NCBI RefSeq assembly: GCF_003046475.1
Contig: NZ_PZZZ01000008.1
Coordinates: forward strand, 124,001 to 188,000
DNA length: 64,000 nucleotides
Origin: Mycoplana dimorpha
GTDB taxonomy: Bacteria > Pseudomonadota > Alphaproteobacteria > Rhizobiales > Rhizobiaceae
Direction: 5' to 3'
The notes below the pieces were generated by a model, which was not told the DNA's origin, did not search any database, and saw only the letters and a program-made list of their open reading frames with translations. A program made the position numbers and the translations under genes. Shown one piece after another: positions 17,753 to 27,674 of the stretch. Numbering within the stretch: position 1 is the first letter of the stretch; every line of letters begins with the position of its first letter.

Positions 17753-18745
17753 ATGGATCAACCTGTCAGTACCAGGGCCGACTACACGATGACGGCGCGG
17801 ACCTGGTCGCTGCTCATCCTGCTCGGCGCGATCTGGGGCGGTTCGTTCTTCTTCGCCCGGGTCGCGGTACAGCACCTGCCTCCGATCACCCTCGTGCTTC
17901 TGCGGCTCGGCCTCGCCGCGATTGCGCTCCATGTCTACATCGCCGGACGTTTTGGCCTCTACGCCACGCTGCGGCAGCGCTGGCGCGAGTTCCTGGCGAT
18001 GGGGCTGATCAACAACGTCGTGCCGCATATCCTGATCTTCACCGGCCAGACGGAAATCGGCGCCGGACTGGCCGCCGTTTTGAACGCGACGACGCCCATC
18101 TTCACGGTGCTCATCGCCAACCAGTTGACCGCGGATGAGAAGATGACGCCGGCAAAGGTCGCGGGCTGTCTTGTCGGCCTGGCCGGGACCGCCGTGCTCG
18201 TCGGGCCGCGGGCACTCGCCCCCTTCGCCGGCGACAGCGGCGGCCCGCCTCTCTGGGCGCTCCTCCTGCCGCTGGCGGCAGCCGCCTCCTATGGGTTTGC
18301 CGGCACCTATGGAAAGCGCTTCCGCAACGTGGCGCCGCCGGTGACAGCGGCCGGGCAGATCACCGCCGCGGCTATTGTCCTTCTGCCGCTCGCCTGCATC
18401 GTCGACCAACCGTGGACCGTGCCCGTGCCATCGCTTGGCGTCGTGCTGGCCGTTCTCGCCCTTGCGCTCGTTTCCACCGCATACGCCTACATTCTGTTCT
18501 TCCGAATCATGGCCGAGGCCGGTGCGACGAACACCTCCCTCGTCACTTTGCTGGTGCCGCCGAGCGCGATCGTTGCCGGAATGCTGTTCCTCGGCGAGCA
18601 GCTTTCCGTCGCGGCCAGCGTCGGCATCGCACTCGTGCTGGCCGGGCTCGTCATCCTCGACGGCCGCCTGCTGAGGCGGATGGCATCGCCCCTGCAGCCG
18701 AAAGGCGTTTCCGCCGAAAGCCGTGAGACCGCCCAAAAGCGGTGA
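17753..18745 (+). CDS. DMT-superfamily (EamA) transporter
   Basis: Inner membrane permease of 330 aa with about ten hydrophobic segments forming two EamA repeats, and a hydrophilic C-terminal tail of about 25 residues. GGGGG lies 5 bp before the ATG at 17753. The same G-run can pair with CCCCC at 17731-17735, and the flanking TTGC and GCAA extend the inverted repeat, so the ribosome site may be partly masked. The substrate is unknown. One of three DMT-family permeases in the window, none adjacent to another. Confidence 0.85.
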   Translation: MDQPVSTRADYTMTARTWSLLILLGAIWGGSFFFARVAVQHLPPITLVLLRLGLAAIALHVYIAGRFGLYATLRQRWREFLAMGLINNVVPHILIFTGQTEIGAGLAAVLNATTPIFTVLIANQLTADEKMTPAKVAGCLVGLAGTAVLVGPRALAPFAGDSGGPPLWALLLPLAAAASYGFAGTYGKRFRNVAPPVTAAGQITAAAIVLLPLACIVDQPWTVPVPSLGVVLAVLALALVSTAYAYILFFRIMAEAGATNTSLVTLLVPPSAIVAGMLFLGEQLSVAASVGIALVLAGLVILDGRLLRRMASPLQPKGVSAESRETAQKR

Positions 18746-18942
18746 AACGGCTGTGGCGCCGGTTAACCGAAATTAACATTTCGTGAAAATTTTTCCGCCC
18801 GGAATCTTTCCGTCGAATCAATCGGTTAGCCCTGTGGAAAATCGGCTTCGGCATGGGTGATGCCGCATCGCAACACACATACTTCTTTTCAATGACGGCT
18901 GATCCGCCATATTATTGCCTCGCAACGCAAGGAGGTAAGCCC

Positions 18943-19020
18943 ATGAGACTCACACATTCCTTGAATGTTCTGATGATCAGTGCCGCGTTCCTCTTCGTCG
19001 TCAGCATGATTTTCATCTGA
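18943..19020 (+). CDS. 25-residue single-pass membrane peptide
   Basis: Short open frame (ATG at 18943, TGA at 19018) preceded by AAGGAGG at the ideal distance, one of the best Shine-Dalgarno sequences in the window. The peptide has a short polar, basic N-terminus (MRLTHSLN), then a hydrophobic segment of about 17 residues rich in Leu, Ile, Phe and Val up to the C-terminus. That suits a small inner membrane protein of the N-in type. A terminator follows 50 bp later, and the gene has its own 200-bp upstream region, so it is an autonomous unit. Function unknown. Confidence 0.65.
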   Translation: MRLTHSLNVLMISAAFLFVVSMIFI

Positions 19021-19070
19021 CGGCGTGCGTCGTCCAAATGGACCAAACCACATAAAAACACCCAGTCAAT

Positions 19071-19107
19071 GAAAGCGCATGACCCCGACCGGCGTCATGC
19101 GCTTTTC
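19071..19107. terminator. Bidirectional terminator
   Basis: GAAAGCGCATGAC (19071-19083) pairs with GTCATGCGCTTTTC (19094-19107), a stem of about 13 bp with a T-run on the plus strand and an A/T tract on the minus strand. It sits between the small membrane peptide gene (rightward) and metF (leftward), so it can end both transcripts. Confidence 0.8.
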
Positions 19108-19133
19108 ATGCGGACCGGCAGCCGACCTGCTGA

Positions 19134-20027
19134 TCAAGCCGCGGCCTGGTTGCGGCGTCGGAATCCGACCTGGTCGAGAACAGCCGATACGAGCGCTGAC
19201 CTGTTCATGGTGTAGAAGTGGAACTCATCGATGCCGAGCCCGATCAGCCCCTCCACCTGACGGGCGGCAATTTCTGCGGCGACAGCCGCCCGTTCCTCGG
19301 GACTGGCGTCGAGGGGAGCCAGCCGCTCGGCAAGCCATTGCGGCACCGTCGCGCCGCATAACCCGGCGAACTTCTGGACCTGGCCGAGATTGTGCACCGG
19401 CAGGATACCCGGCACGATCGGGATCGTGATGCCTGCCGCCCGCACGCGCTCCAGATAACGGGCATAGAGATCGTTGTCGAAGAAGAACTGCGTCAACGCG
19501 CGGGTCGCCCCCGCATCGACCTTGCGCTTCAGCATGTCGATATCGGCGGCCACGTCCCGGCTTTCAGGATGCTTCTCCGGATAGGCGGAGACCGAGATCT
19601 CGAACTCGCCGATCTGCCGCAGGCCCGCAACCAGTTCGGCGGCATTGGCGTAGCCGCCCGGATGGGGCTGGTAGGCGGCGCCGACGCCGCCGGCCGGATC
19701 GCCCCGCAGCGCGACGAAATGGCGGATCCCGACGGCGCTAAATTCCTCGATGACGGCATTCACCTCCGGCCGGGTCGCGCCGACGCAGGTCAGATGCGCG
19801 GCCGCCTCGAGCGGCGTGTCGCGAATGATCCGCGCCAAGGTGGCAAGTGTCGGCTGGCGGGTCGAGCCGCCGGCTCCGTATGTCACCGAGACGAACTCCG
19901 GTGCATAGGCAGCAAGGGCATCGATCGTTTCGCCCAGTTGGCGTTCGCCCTCCTCGCTCCTCGGCGGGAAGAACTCGAAGGATAGCCTCAAGGAATCGCT
20001 GCGGCGCGCATTCTGGCCAAACGTCAT
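19134..20027 (-). CDS. metF: 5,10-methylenetetrahydrofolate reductase
   Basis: Flavoenzyme reducing 5,10-methylene-THF to 5-methyl-THF, the methyl donor for methionine synthesis. The protein has 297 aa, close to E. coli MetF. Recognisable motifs are SFEFFPP at the N-terminus, FVSVTYGAGGS, HLTCVG, ALRGDP (folate/FAD site), and QFFFDND in the middle. Its ATG lies one base after the stop of the upstream SahR-like regulator gene, so the two form a regulator-enzyme operon controlled by the palindrome at 21068-21089. Confidence 0.96.
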   Translation of the reverse strand: MTFGQNARRSDSLRLSFEFFPPRSEEGERQLGETIDALAAYAPEFVSVTYGAGGSTRQPTLATLARIIRDTPLEAAAHLTCVGATRPEVNAVIEEFSAVGIRHFVALRGDPAGGVGAAYQPHPGGYANAAELVAGLRQIGEFEISVSAYPEKHPESRDVAADIDMLKRKVDAGATRALTQFFFDNDLYARYLERVRAAGITIPIVPGILPVHNLGQVQKFAGLCGATVPQWLAERLAPLDASPEERAAVAAEIAARQVEGLIGLGIDEFHFYTMNRSALVSAVLDQVGFRRRNQAAA

Positions 20028-20028
20028 G

Positions 20029-21057
20029 TCAGGTCCTCCGACCGATGGCGATGAGCGGTTCGGCGCCGGTCGCGCCTTTTTCTGCGGGTCTCTGGTCGCG
20101 CGCCAGCCAGATCGTCACGGTCAGCGCGTCGGCGCTGGGATCGGCGGGCGCCAGGTCGATCGTCTGCTCCAGCGCAAGGGCTGCCTGTTCCAGCCAGTCC
20201 TTGACGATCTGGTGCGAAAAGCCGAGGCGCAGATGGGCGTGCGCGTCGCGCAGGTGCTCAAGCGTGTGCGGTGCCAGGTCGATGATCACCAGCCGGCCGC
20301 CGGGCCGCAGCATCCGCGCCGCCTCGGCAATGGCCGCATCCGGCTCGTCGAGGAAGTGCAGCACCTGGTGGATCGTCACCACGTCGAACTCGTCGCGTTC
20401 GAGCGGCAGGTTGAAGATATCGCCATGGCGGATCGAGGCCTTGGTGATGCCGGCGCGATCGAGATTGGAGCGGGCGACGGCCAGCATGTCGCGGCTGGCA
20501 TCGACACCAACCCCGCGGCGATACAGCCCTTCGAACAGTTGCAGGATGCGGCCGGTGCCGGTGCCGAGATCAAGGAAGGCATCCACCGGTTCCTCGCCGA
20601 TCAGCCTGACGAGTGTCGCCTCGACCTCGGCCTCGCTGACGTGCAGGCGCCGCAACTCGTCCCATTCCGCGGCGTTGCGGCTGAAATAGGCCTGGGCCTT
20701 CTCCGCCCGCGCCTTCTTCAGCACCACGAGGCGCTCGGCGTCCCGGGCGAGCACAGGATCGGCTTCATCGGCGCTTTCGAGCAGATGGCGGGCCAGCGAC
20801 ACAGCCGCACCATCGTGGCGCAGCCGGAAATAGGCCCAGGCGCCCTCCTGGTAGCGCTCGACCAGCGCGGCTTCCGTCAGAAGCTTCAGGTGGCGCGATA
20901 TGCGCGGTTGCGACTGGCCGAGGATGTCGGTCAGGTCGGTGACGGTCAGGTCGCCACGCGCCAGCAGCGCCAGCAGCCGCAGCCTCGTCGGCTCGCCGGC
21001 CGACTTCAAAATTTCTACGATTGCCTCCAACCCGAGCTTCGCCACGCCGTTCCCCAT
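20029..21057 (-). CDS. sahR: ArsR-type regulator fused to a SAM-methyltransferase-like domain (SahR-like)
   Basis: The protein has 342 aa. Residues 8-95 are an ArsR-type winged helix (PTRLRLLALL, then SQPRISRHLKLL as recognition helix). Residues about 120-320 are a class I methyltransferase fold with the intact SAM/SAH loop DLGTGTGR (163-170). This architecture is that of SahR, a repressor of SAM-cycle genes (ahcY, metE/H, metF, metK) relieved by S-adenosylhomocysteine. Co-transcription with metF agrees. No Shine-Dalgarno precedes the ATG at 21057; a GTG four codons later has GGGGA at good distance and may be the true start. Confidence 0.82.
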   Translation of the reverse strand: MGNGVAKLGLEAIVEILKSAGEPTRLRLLALLARGDLTVTDLTDILGQSQPRISRHLKLLTEAALVERYQEGAWAYFRLRHDGAAVSLARHLLESADEADPVLARDAERLVVLKKARAEKAQAYFSRNAAEWDELRRLHVSEAEVEATLVRLIGEEPVDAFLDLGTGTGRILQLFEGLYRRGVGVDASRDMLAVARSNLDRAGITKASIRHGDIFNLPLERDEFDVVTIHQVLHFLDEPDAAIAEAARMLRPGGRLVIIDLAPHTLEHLRDAHAHLRLGFSHQIVKDWLEQAALALEQTIDLAPADPSADALTVTIWLARDQRPAEKGATGAEPLIAIGRRT

Positions 21058-21067
21058 GCATCATCAA

Positions 21068-21089
21068 GACATAAAGATATCTTTATGTC
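21068..21089. promoter_or_regulatory. Perfect 22-bp palindrome, probable SahR operator
   Basis: A perfect dyad with core ATAAAGATATCTTTAT (21071-21086), extended on both sides by GAC/GTC. It lies 10 bp upstream of the regulator ATG and is by far the most AT-rich stretch nearby, overlapping the likely promoter. ArsR dimers bind such dyads, so autoregulation of sahR-metF is inferred. Confidence 0.75.
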
Positions 21090-21633
21090 ACGGACGACGG
21101 GAACGCAAGCCGCAATGTTAGTCGAAGCCGAGTTGCGACTCCTCCGGTGTCGGCGGAGTCGCATAGAGGTTTCCGAATATAGATATGCAGGAGCCTAGGG
21201 GTGTGAACCCTCGCAGCGATCTGCCGCGAAAGCGGAACGATCATCAACTGCCTGCGGTGGCGGCAAGGCGAAAATCGGCCGCAGAGAAACCGCGCCCGGT
21301 AGGTGCATCGAAAGGTGCGCCGAGCACCGCTACAGTGTTCGGCGCCCCCCTTAGAGCAGCCGGGTTGCGATCACCGGCAGAACTGCAGCGACGACGGCAG
21401 GACGGCAGCATGTGTACTCTTCACGCAGCAGGTCCGGCTCCAGGCGGGCCGGGCCACTCCGGCAAGCGCGGCCGGCCCGCCGCTGGCGAGACGGCCGGAC
21501 ATGGCCCGCATGCCCAGCCTCATCATCAGCAACGCGCCGGAATTCCGCCCCGGCGTACGTCGTTCCACGCCCCGTCGACAAGGGGGAGCGGCACGCCAAG
21601 GCACACCGCGCAAGTCGCAAGCGGTGATGCCCG
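21090..21633. other. 544-bp intergenic region with hairpins, no gene recognised
   Basis: Between the sahR operator and the end of ettA I find no supportable gene. Two structured segments stand out. One is a stem at 21135-21162 (GCGACTCC pairing with GGAGTCGC, extended by CCG/CGG after one mismatch). The other is a GC-rich inverted repeat at 21443-21481 (GGCGGGCCGGGCC against GGCCGGCCCGCC) that may act as the ettA terminator. A noncoding RNA cannot be excluded. Confidence 0.4.
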
Positions 21634-23283
<1,650 letters not shown>

Positions 23284-23482
23284 TACGCGTCTGCTCCGCA
23301 TCGCAAGAGATTTTGCCCGCTATGTAGGCGAAATCAGCGGCAGCGGCAATGCGGAGCGGCCGGATGGCGGGTTTTGTCGCACGCGGTCGGCAGCGCCCGC
23401 CAAACCTCTCGCAGGGCGTCGCGCAAGGCGCGCTCCGCGCACGTCACTTTTGACCGTCAGTTGGCGCGGCCCGAGCCGTTTG

Positions 23483-24220
23483 TCAGTCGACGGCCTGCGC
23501 CACCAGCCCGACCTGCGCCACCAGCCCGGCCTCGCATGCGGACCTGGTCGGCGCGGCGCCACGGATGAGTGCCGGCAGATCGCCATCCGGCGCCGACAGT
23601 CCGATGGTCAGCCCGGTAAGGACGCTTTGCCCATCGACGTCGCGGCAGCGCAGGCGTACCCGCTCGCCGGCGCCGGCGCCGAACGCCGCGTCGAAGGCGG
23701 CAGCGACATCCGCCATCGTCACGCTGCGACCCGCGTGTGTTTCGAAGAACGTCCCGACGGCCGAACCGTTGACGGCGTCGAGCATCGCCAGCGACCGCAC
23801 ATAATAGGCCTCTGCCGTCGCCGCATGGCAGGCGCCGTTCATCAGCCATTGGTGGCGGTCGAGTCCGGACGCGACGCCCGGCATGGCTTCGGCCAGCCGT
23901 GCCGCCGTTCCCTCGGACAGCGACAGTTGCGGCAGATCCGTCCATTTGCCGGAGCGGTCACGCTTCTTCAGGTCCGCATCGAGGGCGCAATAGCTTTTTC
24001 GAACCTGCCACAGCCCGTGCAGCGACAGGCGCGGAGCGCCGGCTTTCGGATGCCGCCTGCATTCCGGGCTCTCCGGCTTTGTCAGGCAGAAACCGGGTTG
24101 CCAGGTGAGCGCCAGTACATGGCGGGTTGCGCCCTGCCCTCCTTCACCGTCATGCGGCTCCTGCTGCAGCGCCTCGGCCAAGGCGGGCGCCGCCAAAAAC
24201 AGGACAAGCGCCGCCATCAT
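23483..24220 (-). CDS. Ribonuclease T2 family protein with altered active site
   Basis: Exported protein of 245 aa with a short signal peptide (about residues 1-16). The first conserved segment is present: LTWQPGFC and LHGLW with H68. In the second segment the family consensus HEWxKHGTC reads H123-Q-W-L-M-N-G-A-C131. The catalytic Glu is replaced by Gln, the Lys by Met and the second catalytic His by Asn; I checked the codons (CAC CAA TGG CTG ATG AAC GGC GCC TGC). Strong RNase activity is doubtful. The C-terminus carries a duplicated LVAQ unit encoded by a short tandem repeat near 23490-23530. No clear Shine-Dalgarno. Confidence 0.8.
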   Translation of the reverse strand: MMAALVLFLAAPALAEALQQEPHDGEGGQGATRHVLALTWQPGFCLTKPESPECRRHPKAGAPRLSLHGLWQVRKSYCALDADLKKRDRSGKWTDLPQLSLSEGTAARLAEAMPGVASGLDRHQWLMNGACHAATAEAYYVRSLAMLDAVNGSAVGTFFETHAGRSVTMADVAAAFDAAFGAGAGERVRLRCRDVDGQSVLTGLTIGLSAPDGDLPALIRGAAPTRSACEAGLVAQVGLVAQAVD

Positions 24221-24372
24221 GCGGCATGCGGATTACATCGTCATGACACCTCTCCGGATCGGACATATCAAGAACATTAATCAACAAATGCGGGAGAAAT
24301 GCAACCGGAAATTCCAAATAGTCCTGCGCTGCTCTCCGGGGATGGATTGCTTTTCGGCAGAAAATCAATTTC

Positions 24373-25371
24373 ATGGCCGCATCACACAGTCCGCGCAGGC
24401 AGCCGACCGGCATGTTCTCCGACGTCCATCATCTATCGAGCCCGACCGGCGCCCGGATGGCCTATCACCATGAGCCGGCCGCGGGTGCCGCCGCTGGGGT
24501 GTTGCTCGTCAGCCACGGCCTTGCCGAACATTCGCGCCGTTACAGCGCGTTCGCCGGGCGTATGGCGTCGGCCGGCTTCCATGTCTATGCGCACGACCAT
24601 CGCGGCCATGGCCACACGCAAGCGCCTGATGCGCCGACCGGGCGCTTCGCCGTCCGCGATGGCTGGCGCGTCGCGCTCGAGGACATGCTGGCGATGCGGG
24701 AACTGGCAGCCGGCGCGCATCCGGGGCTGCCGATCATCCAGTTCGGCCATTCGATGGGGGGCCTGCTGGCGCTCGGTTTCGCGGAGACCTATCCGGACAA
24801 GATCGACGCGCTCGCAGTCTGGAATTCGAATTTCCGGCCCGGTCTCGCCGGCCGTGCCGCCCAGGCCATTTTGCTGGCCGAACGGATGCTGAAGGGGTCT
24901 GACGTGCCGAGCACGCGGCTTGCACGGCTCACCTTCGGTGCCTGGGCCAAGGCGATCCCGGACCGGCGGACGGAGTTCGACTGGCTCTCGCACGATCACC
25001 GCGAGGTCGACAACTACGTTGCCGACCCGCTCTGCGGCTTCGATCCCAGCGTGTCGCTATGGCTCGACGTTTTCGCGCTGAGCTATGCGGGCGCAACTGC
25101 CGCGAGGATCGCCCGGCTGCCGCGCACGCTGCCGATCCATCTCGTCGGCGGCGGCGAGGATCCGGCGACTGACTTCGGGCGCGCGGTGGGCTGGCTCGGC
25201 GAGCGGCTGCGGCGTGCGGGGCTGGTCGACACGACATGTCGCATCTATCCCGGCCTGCGGCATGAGACCCTTCTGGAGCGGCCGGACCTGCGCGAAATGC
25301 CGGTTGCGGATTTCTGCCGTTGGTGCGAAAGGGTTGTCCGCCCTGACAATCCCATCGGTAGACCGACATGA
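24373..25371 (+). CDS. Alpha/beta hydrolase (lysophospholipase / monoacylglycerol lipase family)
   Basis: Serine hydrolase of 332 aa. The oxyanion motif SHGLAEHSRRY is followed by DHRGHGHT, the nucleophile elbow GHSMGG (S127 with this start), and a late His in GLRHETLLE. These are the landmarks of monoglyceride lipases and lysophospholipases. No signal peptide is visible, so a cytoplasmic enzyme is likely. An alternative start at 24412 begins just before the conserved fold; neither has a good Shine-Dalgarno. The stop overlaps the next gene (an exporter) by 4 bp. Confidence 0.85.
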   Translation: MAASHSPRRQPTGMFSDVHHLSSPTGARMAYHHEPAAGAAAGVLLVSHGLAEHSRRYSAFAGRMASAGFHVYAHDHRGHGHTQAPDAPTGRFAVRDGWRVALEDMLAMRELAAGAHPGLPIIQFGHSMGGLLALGFAETYPDKIDALAVWNSNFRPGLAGRAAQAILLAERMLKGSDVPSTRLARLTFGAWAKAIPDRRTEFDWLSHDHREVDNYVADPLCGFDPSVSLWLDVFALSYAGATAARIARLPRTLPIHLVGGGEDPATDFGRAVGWLGERLRRAGLVDTTCRIYPGLRHETLLERPDLREMPVADFCRWCERVVRPDNPIGRPT

Positions 25372-26324
25372 CCGCGCAGACGGCCGCCTCCCCGACCGCC
25401 ACACTCCGCCACGAGGTGGGCCTTGGCCTCTCCCTGATGGTGGTCTCGGTGCTGCTTGCGCCGGTCATCGACATCTTCTCCAAGCTCGCCGTCGCCGAGG
25501 TGCCGGCAACGGTGATCACCTTCTGCCGCTTCATCTTCCAGACGCTGACGCTGTTGCCGGTGGTGCTCTGGCGCGGCACGCTTTTCGACCTCACCTGGAA
25601 AAAGGCGGCGCTGCATGCGGTCCGCGGCCTGATGACCGCGATTGTGATGATCAGCTTCGTGATGGCGCTTGCGGTGATGGAACTGGCCGATGCGCTGGCG
25701 ATCTTCTTCGTCGAGCCGATCATCCTGACGATCCTCGGCGCGATTTTCCTGAAGGAAACGATCGGCTGGCGGCGCTATACCGCGTGTGCCGTGGGTTTCC
25801 TCGGCGCGATGCTCGTCATTCAGCCGAGCCTGCAGGAGGTTGGTCTCGTCGCCCTTCTGCCCATAGTCTCGGCTTTCGGCCTCGCCGTCTACCTGCTGAT
25901 CACGCGGCTGGCAGCGCAGAACGAGGACCCCTGGTCGATGCAGCTGCATTCCGGCCTCTGGGGCGCGGGGTTCGCCGCCATCGCGCTCTTGGTCGGCAGC
26001 CGGTTCGGCTGGGCGGATTTCCAGCCGGTCGTGCCGGGGGCCCTGTCGGCGCTCTTCATCGTCGGCGCCGGCATCGCCGCCACGATCTCGGGCATTTTCG
26101 GCGCCTATGCCTATCGCAACGCGCCGGCTTCCGTGCTGGCGCCGCTGCAGTATCTGGAGATCGTCTCCGCCACCGCGCTCGGCTGGTGGGTGTTCGGCGA
26201 CCTGCCCGATCCGCTCAAATGGGCCGGCATCTCCATCATCATCGGCTCCGGCTGCTACGTGATCTGGCGCGAGCACCAGTTGCGCAAGCGCGCGACCCTG
26301 CCGGCGCTGCCGCCGCTGGTCTGA
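25368..26324 (+). CDS. DMT-superfamily (EamA) transporter
   Basis: Inner membrane permease of 318 aa with about ten hydrophobic segments in two EamA repeats (about 20-155 and 165-300). It is coupled to the upstream alpha/beta hydrolase gene by an ATGA overlap, suggesting that the pair handles related molecules, for example export of a hydrolysis product. That is inference from the gene order only; the sequence does not show the substrate. Confidence 0.85.
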   Translation: MTAQTAASPTATLRHEVGLGLSLMVVSVLLAPVIDIFSKLAVAEVPATVITFCRFIFQTLTLLPVVLWRGTLFDLTWKKAALHAVRGLMTAIVMISFVMALAVMELADALAIFFVEPIILTILGAIFLKETIGWRRYTACAVGFLGAMLVIQPSLQEVGLVALLPIVSAFGLAVYLLITRLAAQNEDPWSMQLHSGLWGAGFAAIALLVGSRFGWADFQPVVPGALSALFIVGAGIAATISGIFGAYAYRNAPASVLAPLQYLEIVSATALGWWVFGDLPDPLKWAGISIIIGSGCYVIWREHQLRKRATLPALPPLV

Positions 26325-26477
26325 TCGTTGGCGTTGACAATTGCGCACAGGTTAAGTCCGCCCGCTCATCAACTCATGCCGCGTTGGTGCTATCCCGGCA
26401 TGTCCCTATTTGTTATCCACGCCATAAGCTGACGGCAGATTCCGCCAGGTGCGGGTCGGCCGGCATTGGAGGAGACG

Positions 26478-27674
26478 ATGGACAAGAGGAACCTGCCGCT
26501 TGCCGGCATCAGGGTCATCGAGCTGGCGCGCGTGCTCGCCGGGCCCTGGGCCGGACAGATGCTCGCCGATCTCGGCGCCGACGTGATCAAGGTCGAAAAC
26601 CCCGACGGCGGCGACGATACCCGCGCCTGGGGTCCGCCCTTCGTCACCGGCAAGGATGGTGAAAACCTCTCCGCGGCCTATTACCATTCGACCAACCGCA
26701 ACAAGCGCTCGATCACCGTAGACTTTCGCTCGAAGGAGGGACAGGCGATCGTTCACCGGCTGGTGCGCACCGCCGACGTGGTGATCGAGAACTTCAAGGT
26801 CGGCGGCCTGGAAAAATACGGCCTCGACTACGAGAGCCTTGCCGAGGAAAACCCGAAGCTCGTCTATTGCTCGATCACCGGTTTCGGCCAGGACGGCCCC
26901 TATGCGGCGCGCGCCGGCTACGACTACATCGTCCAGGGCATGTCCGGCTTCATGTCGGTCACCGGCGCCCCTGACGGCGAGCCGATGAAGGCGGGCGTGG
27001 CGATCGCCGACATCTTCACCGGCATCTACGCGGTTACGGCAATTCAGGCCGCACTCATCCACGTGATGAAGACGGGCAAGGGCCAGCAGATCGACATGGC
27101 GTTGCTCGACGTGCAGTCTGCCGTCATGGCGAACCAGAACATGAACTACCTGGTTTCCGGCACTGCCCCCACCCGCCTGGGCAACGCCCATCCCAACATC
27201 ACCCCATACGAGGTGATCGAAACCACCGACGGACACATGATCCTCGCAGTCGGCAATGACGGGCAGTTCCAGCGCTTCTGCGCCTTGCTCGGGATGGCCG
27301 ATCTGGCGTCGGACGAGCGTTTCGCCACCAACAAATCCCGCGTGAAGCATCGCGCAGAACTCCGTCCGCTGATTCTGGAGCGCAGCCGGAACTGGAAGAA
27401 GACCGATCTTCTCGCCGCCTGCGAGGAGAACGGCGTCCCCGCCGGACCAATCAACTCGATCGCCGAAACCTTCGCCGATCCGCAGGTCGTGGCCCGCGGC
27501 ATGCGGGTCGATCTTGCCGATCGGGACGGCAATCAGATCCCCAGCGTGCGGACCCCGATCGTCTTCTCCGAGACGCCGCTCGCCTATGAACGCCCCAGCC
27601 CGAGGCTCGGCGAACACACCGAAGAGATCCTGACCGAACTCGATGCCCTCGAAGCCGAAAAGAGGACCGCATGA
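26478..27674 (+). CDS. Family III CoA-transferase (CaiB/BaiF type)
   Basis: Moves CoA between carboxylic acids; 398 aa, the usual family length. Motifs include GIRVIELARVLAGP at the N-terminus, ADVIKVENPDGGDDTR, NRNKRSITVD, and VAIADIFTG, whose Asp is the expected covalent-acyl residue. The ATG at 26478 follows GGAGGAG closely; the in-frame ATG 12 bp earlier is too near that site. It overlaps the downstream ThDP enzyme by 4 bp. The pairing resembles formyl-CoA transferase with oxalyl-CoA decarboxylase, but the partner does not look like a true oxalyl-CoA decarboxylase, so the acid substrate is unknown. Confidence 0.88.
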   Translation: MDKRNLPLAGIRVIELARVLAGPWAGQMLADLGADVIKVENPDGGDDTRAWGPPFVTGKDGENLSAAYYHSTNRNKRSITVDFRSKEGQAIVHRLVRTADVVIENFKVGGLEKYGLDYESLAEENPKLVYCSITGFGQDGPYAARAGYDYIVQGMSGFMSVTGAPDGEPMKAGVAIADIFTGIYAVTAIQAALIHVMKTGKGQQIDMALLDVQSAVMANQNMNYLVSGTAPTRLGNAHPNITPYEVIETTDGHMILAVGNDGQFQRFCALLGMADLASDERFATNKSRVKHRAELRPLILERSRNWKKTDLLAACEENGVPAGPINSIAETFADPQVVARGMRVDLADRDGNQIPSVRTPIVFSETPLAYERPSPRLGEHTEEILTELDALEAEKRTA

